A DNA stretch of 47,662 nt from Betaproteobacteria bacterium Ga0077523 (GCA_001464695.1 LNDQ01000085.1:1-47662); one strand, 5' to 3'. Positions 15,603 through 24,669 are shown, counted from the stretch's first letter. The notes: generated from the sequence alone by a model not told the origin. Numbers and translations: made by a program.

Positions 15603-17689
15603 GAAGCGGTTCCGGTCGTGTCGGTCTGCACCCAGAAACGGTACTGATTTCGTCCGGAGGTCTTCGCGAGGTACATCGCCTGGTCGGCACGACGGATCAG
15701 TTCCCCCGCGTCGCCGCCGTCGCGGGGGAACAGGCTTGCCCCGATGCTGCACGAGATGCACACCTCCTGCCCCGCGAGCAGGTAGGGACGTGCGATCACC
15801 TCGCGGACTCGCTTCAGAACCTGCGCGACGGACGCCTCCGATGCCTGCTCCGTGAGCACGAGGATGAACTCGTCGCCGCCGTGCCGTGCCACGGTGTCGC
15901 CGTCGCGCACGCATGCCTGCAGGCGCCGTGCGACGGCAATCAGCAGTTCGTCGCCGGCGGCGTGACCCAGCGTGTCGTTCACCGCCTTGAAGTGGTCGAG
16001 GTCGATGAAGGCCACTCCCAGCGACCGGTCGTAGCGCTGCGCCGACGCCAGCGCCATCGCGAGCCGGTCGTCGAGCAGGCTGCGATTGGCGAGCCCGGTC
16101 AGGATGTCGTGCGAGGCGCGATGCTCCAGCTCGTTCCGGTAGACGGTGAGTTCGGTGACGTCGTTCGACACGCCGAGGTAGTGAGTGATGGTGCCGTTGT
16201 CGTCGCGAACCGGCGAGATGGCGAGCTGGTTCCAGAACAACCGACCGTCCTTGCGGTAGTTGCGCAGCAGCGCATGACCTTCGGTCCCGGCACGCAGTGC
16301 GGCGCGCAGGTTCTCGAGATCGGCCTGGTCGCGATCGGCACCGTGCAGGAAACGGCAGTTGCGTCCGAGCACTTCGGTCGCTGCGTAACCGGTGATGCGC
16401 TCGAATGCCGGGTTGACATACTCGATCGGCTGCTCAGGATGACGGACGTTGACGATCACGATGCCGTTCTCCGCAGCCTCGACCGCACGGGTCCGCAGGC
16501 GCAAGGCCTGCTCGGCTCGCCGGCGCTCGGTGATGTCGCGCACGATCGCGACCACGATCGGCCGGCCATCGACCACCCGGGCGCTGCGAAAGACGTCGAT
16601 CGGAAAAATGGTCCCGTCCGCGCGCCGTGCATAGCGGGTCGAATCCGGCGGCGCTGCCTGGGGTGCGAGCCCGATCGCCTCGTCGAGGTCGCGTTCGAGC
16701 CGGGCCCGCGTGAGATTGACGTTGATGTCGAGCGGCGTCATGCGCAGCAGCGCCTCCCGCGTCAGTCCGAGCATGCGGCAGGCGGTCTCGTTCACGTCGA
16801 TGAAACTCAGGGTTTCGCGATCCACCAGGAAGATGGCGTCGGCAGCGACGTCCATGGCCGCGCGGAAACGCGCGAGTTCACTCTGCGCCCGCAGCGTCTC
16901 GGTGATGTCACGTGCCACCGCGACGACGATGTCGTGACCGCCAGACCGGACCAGCGAGCGCCGGATCTCCACGGGAAACACGGAACCGTCCTTGCGTCGC
17001 AGTTCGCGCCGTGCCGCCTCCTGCTGCGGCAATTGCTCGTGGATCGAGACGACGGCGTCGAACGTGCGGTGCATCTCCTCGGCATCGAAGCCGACAGTGA
17101 CGCCCTCCGGACCCATGTGCATCAGTTCTTCGCGCGAATAGCCGAGCATGCGACATACGGCAGCATTCACGTCGACGTAGCGCAACGTATCCCGATCCAC
17201 CAGGAAGATGGGATCGGGGGCCGTATCCATGGCGGCGCGCGCCCGCTCCAGGGCTTCCTGGGCTCGCAGCTGCTCGGTGACGTCGCGCACGAACACGAGC
17301 ACCGCGGGCTTGCCCTGATAGGCGATGGGCATCGCCATCGCCTCGCCATACATCAGGCGGCCGTCGAGACGCAGATAGCGCTGGTGCACCTGCGGCGCGC
17401 GCCGGCCGGCGCGCATGTCGCGTACGCGAGCGATGGACTCGGCCTGGTCCTCGGGATGGATGAAGTCGAACCGCGAGCGGCCGACGATCTGGTCGGCTGA
17501 GGAAGCACCGAGCTGATCGAGTGCGGCGCGGTTCACGTAGACGATCCGATCCTCCGCATGGATGAAGATCGCATCGGGCGCACGCTCGACCAGGTCCCGG
17601 TAACGGGCTTCGCTGTCGCGCAGTTCCGCGTACGCGTGCCGTGTACCGGACAGCCATTCGCGAACGCGGTGAAACAGGGATCGGGGCAT
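15599..17689 (-). CDS. diguanylate cyclase with PAS-PAS-PAS-LOV sensory array
   Basis: 696 residues without a membrane segment, so probably cytoplasmic. Four PAS domains (about 25-140, 146-265, 272-390, 398-515) precede a GGDEF domain (about 520-688). The catalytic GGDEF is at 604-608 and an inhibitory-site RxxD (RDGD, 595-598) sits exactly five residues before it, so active and product-inhibited c-di-GMP synthesis is expected. There is no EAL domain. The fourth PAS has the LOV flavin signature GRNCRFLHG with the adduct-forming Cys at 445, plus NYRKDG and FWNQL carrying the flavin-contacting Asn residues. The usual Gln of the last strand is Ser508 (GVSND). Blue-light control is inferred. Stop overlaps mutY. 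Confidence 0.9.
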   Translation of the reverse strand: MPRSLFHRVREWLSGTRHAYAELRDSEARYRDLVERAPDAIFIHAEDRIVYVNRAALDQLGASSADQIVGRSRFDFIHPEDQAESIARVRDMRAGRRAPQVHQRYLRLDGRLMYGEAMAMPIAYQGKPAVLVFVRDVTEQLRAQEALERARAAMDTAPDPIFLVDRDTLRYVDVNAAVCRMLGYSREELMHMGPEGVTVGFDAEEMHRTFDAVVSIHEQLPQQEAARRELRRKDGSVFPVEIRRSLVRSGGHDIVVAVARDITETLRAQSELARFRAAMDVAADAIFLVDRETLSFIDVNETACRMLGLTREALLRMTPLDINVNLTRARLERDLDEAIGLAPQAAPPDSTRYARRADGTIFPIDVFRSARVVDGRPIVVAIVRDITERRRAEQALRLRTRAVEAAENGIVIVNVRHPEQPIEYVNPAFERITGYAATEVLGRNCRFLHGADRDQADLENLRAALRAGTEGHALLRNYRKDGRLFWNQLAISPVRDDNGTITHYLGVSNDVTELTVYRNELEHRASHDILTGLANRSLLDDRLAMALASAQRYDRSLGVAFIDLDHFKAVNDTLGHAAGDELLIAVARRLQACVRDGDTVARHGGDEFILVLTEQASEASVAQVLKRVREVIARPYLLAGQEVCISCSIGASLFPRDGGDAGELIRRADQAMYLAKTSGRNQYRFWVQTDTTGTAS

Positions 17690-17805
17690 GGGCGAAACCG
17701 CTAGGCTGCTCTAGGGCCCGTTGACACATCGCCCGCCAGGTTCGACCCGCAACGCGCCCGTCGTGGCAGCCCGGGGGCACCCCATGCGCGCAGCGAGCGG
17801 CGGGA

Positions 17806-17879
17806 TGGAGCGGGTGAACGGGATCGAACCGTCGTCTAAAGCTTGGGAAGCTTTCGTTCTACCATTGAACTACACCCGC
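17806..17879 (-). tRNA. glyU: tRNA-Gly (anticodon CCC)
   Basis: Read on the minus strand, a 7-bp acceptor stem GCGGGTG/CACCCGC, a D-arm with TTCAATGGTAGAA, an anticodon stem AAAGC/GCTTT with loop TTCCCAA (anticodon CCC), the GGTTCGATCCC T-arm, discriminator T and an encoded CCA form a complete cloverleaf. It lies between the GGDEF gene and oppF, on the same strand as both. Confidence 0.97.
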
Positions 17880-17893
17880 TTGAAGCCGCAAGT

Positions 17894-18940
17894 TTACGAC
17901 GGAATGCGGTCGGTCGCTCTTCCCGGGGTCGCCGCGCCCGGCGCGAGGCGTCCCTCCTCCATGGCGTGGCACGCAACCAGCACCCCGCTGTCGATCGCCT
18001 TCAGCAGCGGCCGTTCGACGCGGCAGCGCGCGTCCGCTTGGGGGCAGCGGGGATGAAATGCGCAGCCTGCCGGTGGCTCGAGCGGATTCGGCACCTCGCC
18101 GGCCACGGGCGTTCGCGGCCGCCCGGTCATGTCGAGATCGGGCAAGGCATCGAGCAGCATGCGCGCGTAGGGATGCGCCGGACGCGCCAGGACCGCGCCG
18201 ACCGGCCCGAGTTCGACGAGGCGCCCGAGATACATGACGCCCACTTCGCTCGCGACATACTCGACCACGGCGAGGTTGTGCGAGATGAAGAGACACGTGA
18301 GCCCGAGCTGCGCCTGGAGGTCCTGCAACAGGTTGAGCACCTGCGCCTGCACCGAGACATCGAGCGCCGAAGTCGGCTCATCGCACACCAGAAACTCCGG
18401 ATCGGAAGCGAGAGCGCGTGCGATCGAAATCCGCTGGCGCTGGCCTCCGGAGAACTCGTGCGGAAATTTGTCGCCGTCGCGGGACGCGAGGCCCACCTGG
18501 GTCAGCAGTTCCGCCACGCGATCCCGCAGTGCACCCCGCTCGTTGATCAGGCCATGGGCGCGCAGCGGTTCGGCCACGATGTCGCGCACGCGCCAGCGCG
18601 GATTGACGCTCGCATAGGGATCCTGGAAGACCATCTGCATGCGACGCCGGATGCCCAGCATCTCCGCCGGCGCGGCCTGCGACAGGTCGATGCCGCCGAA
18701 CCGCACCCGGCCACGCGTGGGCTCATGCAGTCCGACCATGAGGCGCGCGACCGTGGATTTGCCGCACCCGGACTCGCCCACCAGAGCGAGCGTGCGGCCG
18801 CGCTCGATGCGAAACGAAACGTCATCGACCGCCCGCAACCATTGCCGCGGCAGGCGCCCGAGCTTGCGCTCGAGCCACGGCCGCGAGACCTCGAAGTCGC
18901 GGCCCAGCTCCTGCGCTTCGACGAGAGCCGGTTCAGCCAT
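17894..18940 (-). CDS. peptide ABC transporter ATPase (OppF/DppF type)
   Basis: ATP-hydrolysing subunit of an oligopeptide/dipeptide importer. Walker A GESGCGKST, Q-loop FQDPYASVNPR, signature FSGGQRQR, Walker B FLVCDEPTSALD and H-loop ISHN are all present. The C-terminal oligo/dipeptide domain includes CAFHPRCPQADARC with its conserved Cys set, which binds an Fe-S cluster in some family members. 348 residues from ATG 18940; it overlaps the oppD end by 8 bases. It is the last gene of the operon, with tRNA-Gly just downstream. Confidence 0.92.
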   Translation of the reverse strand: MAEPALVEAQELGRDFEVSRPWLERKLGRLPRQWLRAVDDVSFRIERGRTLALVGESGCGKSTVARLMVGLHEPTRGRVRFGGIDLSQAAPAEMLGIRRRMQMVFQDPYASVNPRWRVRDIVAEPLRAHGLINERGALRDRVAELLTQVGLASRDGDKFPHEFSGGQRQRISIARALASDPEFLVCDEPTSALDVSVQAQVLNLLQDLQAQLGLTCLFISHNLAVVEYVASEVGVMYLGRLVELGPVGAVLARPAHPYARMLLDALPDLDMTGRPRTPVAGEVPNPLEPPAGCAFHPRCPQADARCRVERPLLKAIDSGVLVACHAMEEGRLAPGAATPGRATDRIPS

Positions 18941-19901
18941 CGGCGGCATGCAGCCAGCAGGCAGCGAGACTGGTCGGCGTGACCATGGGCTCGGGGCGCT
19001 CCAGCCGGCAGCGCTCGAACGCACGCACGCAGCGCGGATGGAATGCGCAGCCGGATGGAATCGCATCGAGCCGCGGCATCGCGCCGTCGATCTGCACCAG
19101 GCGCTCGCCCAGCTTCCCCAGTCGCGGGATCGCACCCATCAGGCCCACGGTGTAGGGGTGCTTCGGCGCGTGGATCACCTCGCGCACCGGTCCGATCTCG
19201 ACGATGCGGCCCGCGTACATGACGGCCACGCGATCCGCAGCCTCGGCGATCACGCCCATGTCGTGGGTGATCAGCATCACCGCGGTGCCGCGTTCGGTCG
19301 TCAACTGCTTCAAGACTCGGATGATCTGCGCCTGGGTCGACACGTCGAGTGCCGTGGTCGGCTCGTCGGCGATGACGAGCTGCGGCTCTGAGCACAGTGC
19401 CAGCGCGATCACGACCCGCTGGCGCAAGCCGCCCGAGAGCTGATGGGGGTATTGGTGGATCCTGCGCTCCGGCGCCGGAATGCCCACTTCGACCAGGAGT
19501 GCTATCGCACGTCGGCGTGCTTCCTCGGCACTCACCGGCAGGTGTGTCTGGATGGTCTCTTCGAGCTGGTTACCGATGGTGAACAGCGGGTTCAGCGCCG
19601 CCAGCGGATCCTGGAAGATGGCACCGATGCGGCGACCGCGGATCGCGCGCAGATCTCTGGGCGGCAGCCGATCGATGCGCCGTCCGTCGAGATGGATTTC
19701 GCCGGCCGCGATACGCGCCGGCGGATCAAGCAGACCCATCACCGCCGTGCCGGTGATGGACTTGCCGGCTCCGGATTCGCCCACCACCCCCAGCACTTCG
19801 CCGGGTGCGATGTCGAAGGACACGTCGTCCACCGCCACCAGCGTGCCGCGGCGCGTGACGAACTCCACGCGCAGATTGCACACCGCAAGCAGGGCGCTCA
19901 A
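18933..19901 (-). CDS. peptide ABC transporter ATPase (OppD/DppD type)
   Basis: Partner ATPase of the OppF-like subunit. Walker A GESGAGKSI, IFQDPLAALNP Q-loop, LSGGLRQR signature, Walker B LVIADEPTTALD, LITHDMG H-loop, and the C-terminal GCAFHPRCVRAFERC cluster region. 322 residues, standard for the family. The start is a TTG placed 7 bases after the oppC stop; no ATG is available in frame nearby. It lies in the order C-D-F typical of opp/dpp operons. Confidence 0.92.
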   Translation of the reverse strand: MSALLAVCNLRVEFVTRRGTLVAVDDVSFDIAPGEVLGVVGESGAGKSITGTAVMGLLDPPARIAAGEIHLDGRRIDRLPPRDLRAIRGRRIGAIFQDPLAALNPLFTIGNQLEETIQTHLPVSAEEARRRAIALLVEVGIPAPERRIHQYPHQLSGGLRQRVVIALALCSEPQLVIADEPTTALDVSTQAQIIRVLKQLTTERGTAVMLITHDMGVIAEAADRVAVMYAGRIVEIGPVREVIHAPKHPYTVGLMGAIPRLGKLGERLVQIDGAMPRLDAIPSGCAFHPRCVRAFERCRLERPEPMVTPTSLAACWLHAADG

Positions 19902-19908
19902 AGGCGGA

Positions 19909-20820
19909 TCATCTCAAGCGCGGATTGAGCGCGTCGCGCAGCCAGTCGCCCAGCAGATTGACGGAGAGCACCAAGGTCACCAGCGCCACACCGGGAAACA
20001 CCGTGATCCACCATTCGCCGGAGAACAGGAAATCGTTGCCGATGCGGATCAGGGTCCCGAGCGAAGGCGTGGTCGGCGGCATGCCGACGCCGAGGAAGGA
20101 GAGCGTCGCCTCAGTCGTGATGGCCGTCGCGAGGTGGATGGTCGCGATCACCAGCACCGGTCCGGTCACGTTGGGCAGCACGTGCCGGAACATGATGGCG
20201 AGCGGATGCCTGCCGATCACGCGTGCCGCCTGCACGTACTCCTTGCGCGCTTCCACCAGCGTCGACCCGCGCACGGTCCGCGCGTATTGCACCCAGCCGG
20301 ACAGACCGATCGACAGGACGATGACCCAGAACGCGATGCCGGCGTGGGCCGCATCGGGCCATGCGATCCGCGCGAGGCCGTTGATCAGCAGTGCGATCAG
20401 GATCGCGGGGAAGGAGAGCTGCACATCCGCCACCCGCATGATGATCGCGTCGAGCACGCCGCCGACGTATCCGGCCAGGAGCCCCAGCCCGGTCCCGAGC
20501 ACCATGGACAGCACCACCGACGCCACGCCCACCGCCAGCGAGATGCGCGTGCCGTAGAGGATCGTCGAGAAGACGTCGCGTCCCTGGTCGTCGGTGCCCA
20601 ACAGGAACATCGCCTTCCCCTGGTCGAACCAGGCCGGCGGGGCGAATGCATCCAGCAGGTCGAGCTTCGCAAGGTCGAAGGGATCGTGCGGGGCGAACAA
20701 AGGCGCTCCGATGGCACCGACGATGCTGACGACCGCCACGATCGCCGCAACGACGGTCACCGGCGAATGGCGGAAGGACCAGGCGAGATCGGAGTCGAGG
20801 AAGGCGGCGAGGCGGGTCAT
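19909..20820 (-). CDS. peptide ABC transporter permease (OppC/DppC type)
   Basis: Inner-membrane permease, 303 residues, with about six hydrophobic segments. Family blocks are LLGTDDQGRDVFSTILYGTRISL near the N-terminal third, the cytoplasmic EAA-like loop EYVQAARVIGRHPLAIMFRHVLPN that contacts the ATPase, and EATLSFLGVGMPPTTPSLGTL. It pairs with the OppB-like permease at 23689, from which it is separated by the binding-protein gene, the amidohydrolase and a REP-like element. Confidence 0.93.
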   Translation of the reverse strand: MTRLAAFLDSDLAWSFRHSPVTVVAAIVAVVSIVGAIGAPLFAPHDPFDLAKLDLLDAFAPPAWFDQGKAMFLLGTDDQGRDVFSTILYGTRISLAVGVASVVLSMVLGTGLGLLAGYVGGVLDAIIMRVADVQLSFPAILIALLINGLARIAWPDAAHAGIAFWVIVLSIGLSGWVQYARTVRGSTLVEARKEYVQAARVIGRHPLAIMFRHVLPNVTGPVLVIATIHLATAITTEATLSFLGVGMPPTTPSLGTLIRIGNDFLFSGEWWITVFPGVALVTLVLSVNLLGDWLRDALNPRLR

Positions 20821-20839
20821 CGGATGCTGTTTGCGCTGT

Positions 20840-20880
20840 TGCCCCCATCCCGACCTTCCCCCGCTTGCGCGGGGGAAGGG
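20840..20880 (-). repeat. family B REP-like element (single)
   Basis: GCCCCCATCCCGACC is followed by an 11-bp stem CCTTCCCCCGC/GCGGGGGAAGG around TTGC. It lies in the 129-base gap between the binding-protein gene and oppC, on either strand a strong hairpin inside the operon. It may reduce or segment expression of the downstream oppCDF genes. Confidence 0.75.
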
Positions 20881-20949
20881 GTGTACTGCTCACTCCCCCG
20901 AGATTTTCATCTGTGTGGTTCTTTCAAGCCATGCGCGCCAACCGCTCAG

Positions 20950-22467
20950 TCAGCTGGATGCGGGCGGCCACGTGATCGGCTGCTGGTGCAAGGGAATGTG
21001 GCCGATGTCGTCCTGGTGGACCTTGAACGCCTCGGCGATCATCGCGTTGCGCTTCGTGGTGTCGTTCTCGGCACCCGCCTTACGGGTCAGTTCGTCCAGG
21101 CGCGGATTGGAGTAGGCACCGCCGTTGAATTGCCCCTGGGCACCCTCGCCCGGTGTCGACATCACGGCGAACAGCGCGTTGTGGCTGTCCTGGCTGGCCG
21201 GGGTCCAGCCCGCGAGATAGAAGGACACGTTGCGGCCGATGACCTTGGGAAAGAACAGCGCCTTCGACTCGGCCACCAGGTTCACCTTCACGCCGATCTT
21301 CGCCAGCATCGCCGCGATCGCCTGACAGATCTCGCTGTCGTTGACGTAACGATCGTTGGGGCAGTTCATGCCCACTTCGAAGCCGTTCGGATAGCCGGCG
21401 TCCGCCATGAGCTTCTTCGCCGCCTCCACGTCGTAGGGCAGGCGCTTGTTGAGCTCGGGTGCGAAACCCTGGGTGTCCGGCGCCACCATGAGGCCGGTGG
21501 GTGTAGATACGCCGCGCATGATGCGCGTGCGGATCGCCTCGATGTCGATCGCCTGGTAGAAGGCGCGACGCACACGGACGTCCTTGAACGGATTCCTGCC
21601 CTTGATGTTGGAGTGGAGCAGTTCGTCGCGCTTCTGGTCCATGCCGAGGAAGATGGTGCGCAACTCGGGCGACTGCATCACCTTGAGGCTGGGGTTCGAC
21701 TGTACGCGCGGCACGTCCTGCAACGGCAGCGGATCCATCATGTCGATCTCGCCGCTCACCAGCGCCGCGACCCGCGTCGCGTCATTGCCAATCGGCGTGA
21801 AGATGGCTTCGGTGATGTTGTGCTCCACCTTGCCCCACCAGTCGGGGTTCACGGTGAATACGGTGCGCACGCCAGGTTCGCGCGATTTCACCATGAACGG
21901 TCCGGTGCCGTTGGCGCGCAGGGTCGCGTAATTCTCCCCGCCCTTGCGTACGTCGGCAGGACGCGTGGCGTTGTTCTTCTCGCACCAGCTCTTCGACATC
22001 ACGTACCAACGGCTCACGGTCTGCGGCAGGATCAGGAACGGGTCCGTGGTGACGATGTCGATCGCGTGCGCATCGACCTTGCGGATCTCCTTGATCGCGC
22101 CGACATACACCTTGACGTCGGACCCTTCGCCGCGCGCGCGCTCGAAGCTGAAGATCACGTCGTCGGCGGTGAACGGGGTCCCGTCGTGGAACTTCACGCC
22201 CTTGCGCAGGTTGAATCGCCACACGGTCGGCGCGGTCTGCTTCCAGTCGGTGGCGAGCTCCGGGGTCGTATCGAACTTTCGACCGCGGCCGGTCAGGGAC
22301 TCGTACACGTTGCCGGTGAGCGAGAGCAACACTGCCTCGTTGTGCATGTGCGGATCCATGGACAACGCATCGCCCTGGTTGGCGAAGCGCAGCGTGGCGG
22401 CGTCTACGGTCGAACCGAGGACGCAGGCCAGAGCGCCGAATGCGATCCGGGAGAACATCCGCTTCAT
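20950..22467 (-). CDS. peptide ABC transporter substrate-binding protein (OppA/DppA type)
   Basis: Periplasmic family 5 binding protein, 505 residues. A signal peptide (MKRMFSRIAFGALACVLGS, cleavage near VDA|ATLRF) precedes the SBP_bac_5 fold: GNVYESLTGRG, WRFNLRKGVKFHDGTPF, TGPFMV, DVRVRRAFYQAID and GFEVGMNCPNDRY. It starts in an ATGA overlap with the amidohydrolase gene. The C-terminus stops shortly after IPLHQQPITW, about 20 residues earlier than usual. One extra base there would let the frame run on for 14 residues (AARIQLTERLARMA), so a frameshift is possible. A REP-like element follows 70 bases on. Ligand unknown. Confidence 0.9.
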   Translation of the reverse strand: MKRMFSRIAFGALACVLGSTVDAATLRFANQGDALSMDPHMHNEAVLLSLTGNVYESLTGRGRKFDTTPELATDWKQTAPTVWRFNLRKGVKFHDGTPFTADDVIFSFERARGEGSDVKVYVGAIKEIRKVDAHAIDIVTTDPFLILPQTVSRWYVMSKSWCEKNNATRPADVRKGGENYATLRANGTGPFMVKSREPGVRTVFTVNPDWWGKVEHNITEAIFTPIGNDATRVAALVSGEIDMMDPLPLQDVPRVQSNPSLKVMQSPELRTIFLGMDQKRDELLHSNIKGRNPFKDVRVRRAFYQAIDIEAIRTRIMRGVSTPTGLMVAPDTQGFAPELNKRLPYDVEAAKKLMADAGYPNGFEVGMNCPNDRYVNDSEICQAIAAMLAKIGVKVNLVAESKALFFPKVIGRNVSFYLAGWTPASQDSHNALFAVMSTPGEGAQGQFNGGAYSNPRLDELTRKAGAENDTTKRNAMIAEAFKVHQDDIGHIPLHQQPITWPPASS

Positions 22468-23678
22468 ACCGTGGTCGCTTTCTTCGACGTCACCGCCGCG
22501 AGGGGCAACGCCGCTTCCGCAAGCGCCGCGAGGTACCCGGCGCCGAGCGGGATGACCGCGTCGTTGAAGTCGTAGTTGGGGTTGTGCAGCATGCACCCGC
22601 CCGGGGCTCCGCCCTGACCGAGGAACACATAGGCGCCGGGCTTGCGCTCGAGGAAGTAGGCGAAGTCCTCGCCGCCCATGGTCGGATCCACGTCGCGGAT
22701 CACGTTGCCCGCCCCGAAGACGCGCTCGCCCACGCGCGCGGCGAACTCCGCTTCGCGCTCGCTGTTGACCGTGGCCGGATAGCCGCGGATGTACTTCACT
22801 TCCGCGGCGCCGCCGAGCGCCTCGGCCACGCCGGTGGCAATCTCGGCCACCCGCCGTTCCGCCAGATCGCGCGTGGCGGGACGGAAGGTCCGCACGGTAC
22901 CGAGCAGATGGACCGCATCGGGGATCACGTTGAACGCGCCGACCTGGCTCGTGTGCATGGAACAGACGCTCACCACCACGGCGTCCACCGGTGCCACGTT
23001 GCGGCTTGCGATGGTCTGCAGCGCACCGATCACCTGCGCCGCGATCACGACCGGGTCCACTGCGATGTGCGGCATGGCCGCGTGACCGCCACGCCCCCGG
23101 ACGGTGATGCCGATCTCGTCCGTGGCCGCCATCATCGGGCCGGGTCGCACTGCGATGCGGCCGGGCTCCAGTTCGGGCCAGTTGTGCAGCGCATACACCT
23201 CGTCCACGGGAAACCGGTCGAACAGCCCCTCGCGCACCATCACCTGGCCGCCACCGCCGTGCTCTTCGGCCGGCTGGAAGATCGCGTACGCGGTCCCGTC
23301 GAAGGCCCGGGTCTCGGCCAGGTAGCGCGCCGCACCCAGCAGCATGGTCGTGTGACCATCATGCCCGCACGCGTGCATGCGGCCTTCGTGGCGCGACTTG
23401 TGCGCGCGCTCGCCGGTCTCGTGCATGGGCAGGCAATCCATGTCCGCGCGCAACCCGACCGCCCGGCCGCTCGCGGTGCTGCGACCGCGGATCACGCCCA
23501 CCACGCCGGTACCGGCGAGGCCGCGATGCACTTCGATGCCCCAGGCAGCGAGCTTCGCCGCCACCACGTCGGCGGTGCGCTGTTCCTCGAAGGCGAGCTC
23601 GGGATGCATGTGGATGTCGCGCCGGACGGCCACGAGTTCGTCGTGGTAGCGGCGCACGTGTTCGATCGGATTGCTCAT
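22464..23678 (-). CDS. M20-family amidohydrolase (hippurate hydrolase / N-acyl-amino-acid amidohydrolase type)
   Basis: Metal-dependent hydrolase of the M20D group (404 residues). The start block HMHPELAFEEQRTA, the metal motif HACGHDGHTTMLLG, the FQPAEEHGGGG motif with the catalytic Glu pair and the late TMGGEDFAYF are typical. Family members remove acyl groups from N-acyl amino acids or cleave short peptides; no signal peptide, so cytoplasmic. The gene sits between oppB and oppA, overlapping the latter by 4 bases, and so would process what the transporter brings in. The exact substrate cannot be read from sequence. ATG 23678 is preferred over an upstream in-frame start. Confidence 0.9.
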   Translation of the reverse strand: MSNPIEHVRRYHDELVAVRRDIHMHPELAFEEQRTADVVAAKLAAWGIEVHRGLAGTGVVGVIRGRSTASGRAVGLRADMDCLPMHETGERAHKSRHEGRMHACGHDGHTTMLLGAARYLAETRAFDGTAYAIFQPAEEHGGGGQVMVREGLFDRFPVDEVYALHNWPELEPGRIAVRPGPMMAATDEIGITVRGRGGHAAMPHIAVDPVVIAAQVIGALQTIASRNVAPVDAVVVSVCSMHTSQVGAFNVIPDAVHLLGTVRTFRPATRDLAERRVAEIATGVAEALGGAAEVKYIRGYPATVNSEREAEFAARVGERVFGAGNVIRDVDPTMGGEDFAYFLERKPGAYVFLGQGGAPGGCMLHNPNYDFNDAVIPLGAGYLAALAEAALPLAAVTSKKATTV

Positions 23679-23688
23679 GACAGGGCCT

Positions 23689-24669
23689 CTAGCGTGCGGC
23701 AGCGAGTTCGAGACGCAGCCGCGGATCGACGGCGTGGTACAGCAGGTCCACGACAAAATTGATGACGACGAAGACCAGCGCGATGAGACACAGATAGGCT
23801 GCCATGACCGGCACGTCGGCGAACATCACCGACTGGATGAACAGCAGCCCCATGCCGGGCCATTGGAACACGGTCTCCGTGATGATGGCGAAGGCGATGA
23901 TGGACCCGAGCTGCAGGCCGGCGACGGTGATCACCGGCACCAGCGTGTTGTACAGCCCGTGCCGGAAGTACACCGCGCGATCGGTGAGGCCACGGGCCCG
24001 TGCGAAGCGGATGTAGTCGGTGCGCAGCACCTCGAGCATCTCCGCACGCGTGAGGCGCATGATGAGCGTCATCTGGTAGAGGCCGAGCGTGATCGCCGGC
24101 AGGATCAGGGCCTTCAGTCCGGATGCCGTCAGCAGCCCGGTACTCCATGCACCCAGTGCGACGGTCTCGCCCCGACCGAACGACGGCAGCCAGCCGAGTT
24201 GCACCGCGAAGACCAGGATCAGCAGGATGCCGATGAGGAAGGTCGGCAGGGCCACGCCGACCAGCGACAGCACGAGGAACGCCTGCGTGAGCCACGATCG
24301 GCGCTGCAATGCGGCGTAGACACCCATGGGTATCCCGACCGCCAGGGCGAACAGCGCTGCCGCGACCGCCAGTTCGAGCGTAGCCGGCAACCGCTCGCGG
24401 AACAGCGTCGACACCGGTCGCAGCTGACGCAGCGACAATCCGAACTCGCCCTGCAGCGCACGCCCCACGAATCGGGCGTACTGCAGGTGGAAGGGCTGGT
24501 CGAGGCCGAGCTCGGCATTCATGCGCGCCCGATCCTCGGGAGTCGCGTCCTGGCCCAGCATGAACACGACCGGATCGCCCACGAATCGGAACAATGCGAA
24601 GGCGATGAGCCCGACGACGAGCATGACCGCGACGGCCTGGGCGATCCGGCGAATGCAGAAGGCCAGCAC
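23689..24669 (-). CDS. peptide ABC transporter permease (OppB/DppB type)
   Basis: Inner-membrane permease (326 residues) and first gene of the opp-like operon. It shows the typical N-terminal helix, GLDQPFHLQYARFVGRALQG and the scaffold FGLSLR, the EAA-like loop DYIRFARARGLTDRAVYFRHGLYN, ETVFQWPGMGLL and a C-terminal VDPRLRL. The start is GTG at 24669. It lies 50 bases downstream of dps on the same strand, with no obvious promoter of its own visible. Confidence 0.92.
   Translation of the reverse strand: MLAFCIRRIAQAVAVMLVVGLIAFALFRFVGDPVVFMLGQDATPEDRARMNAELGLDQPFHLQYARFVGRALQGEFGLSLRQLRPVSTLFRERLPATLELAVAAALFALAVGIPMGVYAALQRRSWLTQAFLVLSLVGVALPTFLIGILLILVFAVQLGWLPSFGRGETVALGAWSTGLLTASGLKALILPAITLGLYQMTLIMRLTRAEMLEVLRTDYIRFARARGLTDRAVYFRHGLYNTLVPVITVAGLQLGSIIAFAIITETVFQWPGMGLLFIQSVMFADVPVMAAYLCLIALVFVVINFVVDLLYHAVDPRLRLELAAAR

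Noticed and set aside
19480..22575. Very long open frame (about 1030 codons) on the plus strand opposite oppA, oppC and oppD
   Set aside because: It is antisense to clear transporter genes, is His/Arg/Asp-rich without any family motif, and reflects the GC-driven lack of stops.
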